5,183 nucleotides of DNA from an uncultured Eggerthellaceae bacterium (GTDB lineage: Bacteria > Actinomycetota > Coriobacteriia > Coriobacteriales > Eggerthellaceae), in contig CAKTXN010000121.1 of NCBI GenBank assembly GCA_934630905.1, positions 1-5,183 on the forward strand. The letters run 5' to 3'. A model generated the notes under the pieces. That model saw nothing but the letters and a program-made list of their open reading frames with translations, ran no database searches and had not been told where the DNA came from. This document shows positions 4,639-5,183 of the stretch, one piece after another. The translations under genes and the position numbers were made by a program. Numbering within the stretch: position 1 is the stretch's first letter; the number at the start of each line of letters is the position of its first letter.

Positions 4639-5183
4639 GGCTATAGCCTCCCTGTTTTTGGTAGCGAAGGATATCGACGAAGCTTTCAACGCGGGTTTCC
4701 AGGCCGGCCGTGCCGCTTTGCGCGTCGATGGTGATGGACAGAATGGGACGTCCTTTGATGTAGCGCATCACGGCGTCGCTGGTCATGGAGTCGGGCCCGC
4801 AAGGGAAGGCGCTCACCAGCACAATGCCGTCAATCTTGTCGTGCAGGTCCAGCATGGTGCCAATGAGCTCGCGATTGATCAGCCACGGCAGCGTGTCGGA
4901 GAAGCTGCGCGACGTTTTGAAGGCGCGTGCACGATCGTAGTGGTCGGCGAACAGCGGAATGGTTTCCATTTGCTGAAGCATGTCGATGAGCGGTTTGCCC
5001 ACGTAGGGGTCGTGGATCACATAAGGGTGGGCGGCCACCAGGATTTTCAGCTTTGGTGCGCCCGTTGACTCGGTTTCCGGGGAGCGCAGGTCGGCCATGA
5101 GTTTTTGATGCAGCTTGGCGTCGTAGGCATCTTGTGCTTTACGGGCGTGGTTGTACGCGCGCTTTGCTTGCGCGGCGCTGTGA
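4628..5183 (-). CDS. DUF2229/COG3580-type CoA-dehydratase-like protein, C-terminal 184 residues (5' end beyond the window)
   Basis: The reading frame is open to the right edge: 28 codons before the first ATG (5098) continue as an Ala-rich helix, HSAAQAKRAYNHARKAQDAYDAKLHQKL. That ATG is therefore internal, and the true start with the usual N-terminal DUF2229 domain lies outside. The visible part holds a core beginning KILVAAHPYVIHDPYVGKPLIDML, whose HPY-x3-DP pattern is typical of this family. Next come a stretch around RSFSDTLPWLINRELIG and DGIVLVSAFPCGPDSM, whose single visible Cys (fragment residue 128) is a likely cluster ligand. It closes with GLETRVESFVDIL. No enzyme activity is established for the family as far as I know. 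By position, overlap with the COG3581 gene and the nearby activase, I infer it is the second half of a heterodimeric Fe-S enzyme. What it reduces or dehydrates cannot be told from the sequence. Confidence 0.85.
   Translation of the reverse strand, partial: HSAAQAKRAYNHARKAQDAYDAKLHQKLMADLRSPETESTGAPKLKILVAAHPYVIHDPYVGKPLIDMLQQMETIPLFADHYDRARAFKTSRSFSDTLPWLINRELIGTMLDLHDKIDGIVLVSAFPCGPDSMTSDAVMRYIKGRPILSITIDAQSGTAGLETRVESFVDILRYQKQGGYSHGE
4647..4653 (-). promoter_or_regulatory. Strong Shine-Dalgarno AGGGAGG within the end of the upstream gene
   Basis: AGGGAGG on the minus strand lies 8 nt before the ATG at 4638, inside the last codons of the DUF2229/COG3580 gene. It decides the start of the COG3581 gene and produces an 11-bp overlap (4628-4638). 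Confidence 0.75.

Noticed and set aside
4628..5098. Treating the ATG at 5098 as the start of a complete 156-residue protein
   Set aside because: The frame continues upstream without a stop to the window edge with a family-like helix, and no ribosome-binding site precedes that ATG, so the gene is a partial copy cut by the window.

Overview
The window carries five protein genes, all on the minus strand, plus two non-coding gaps of 337 bp each. Read in the direction of transcription (right to left), the first block (5183 to 2438) is a tightly packed three-gene operon. It consists of the C-terminal part of a DUF2229/COG3580-type protein that enters from beyond the right edge, a complete COG3581-type protein, and a complete BadF/HgdC-type ASKHA ATPase (activase). 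The first two overlap by 11 bp and the last two are 8 bp apart, so all three are probably translated together. The families belong to the world of 2-hydroxyacyl-CoA dehydratases and benzoyl-CoA reductases, in which an ATP-driven [4Fe-4S] activase pushes low-potential electrons into an Fe-S partner protein. The substrate of this COG3580/COG3581 branch is not known to me, and it is the most interesting system here.

After a non-coding gap (2437 to 2101) with a degenerate duplication and a strong hairpin comes a second small unit: an acyl carrier protein followed 33 bp later by a SlyD-type FKBP prolyl isomerase. It ends at a convincing intrinsic terminator (about 1336 to 1287).

A second gap (1422 to 1086) then holds a promoter region covered by a near-perfect 38-bp inverted repeat, which probably controls the last gene. 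That gene is a Bcr/CflA-like MFS drug transporter with a TTG start, and it runs off the left edge without its last one to two membrane helices.

Organism: the oxygen-sensitive activase family points to a strict or facultative anaerobe. Three sampled 60-base lines counted by eye are 53-62% GC. Together with the style of the SlyD and ACP proteins, this would suit an anaerobic actinobacterium of the Coriobacteriia (Eggerthella/Slackia-like) or a higher-GC member of the Clostridia. This is an inference, since there is no rRNA or other marker gene in the window. I found no tRNA, rRNA, CRISPR array, insertion sequence or phage gene.
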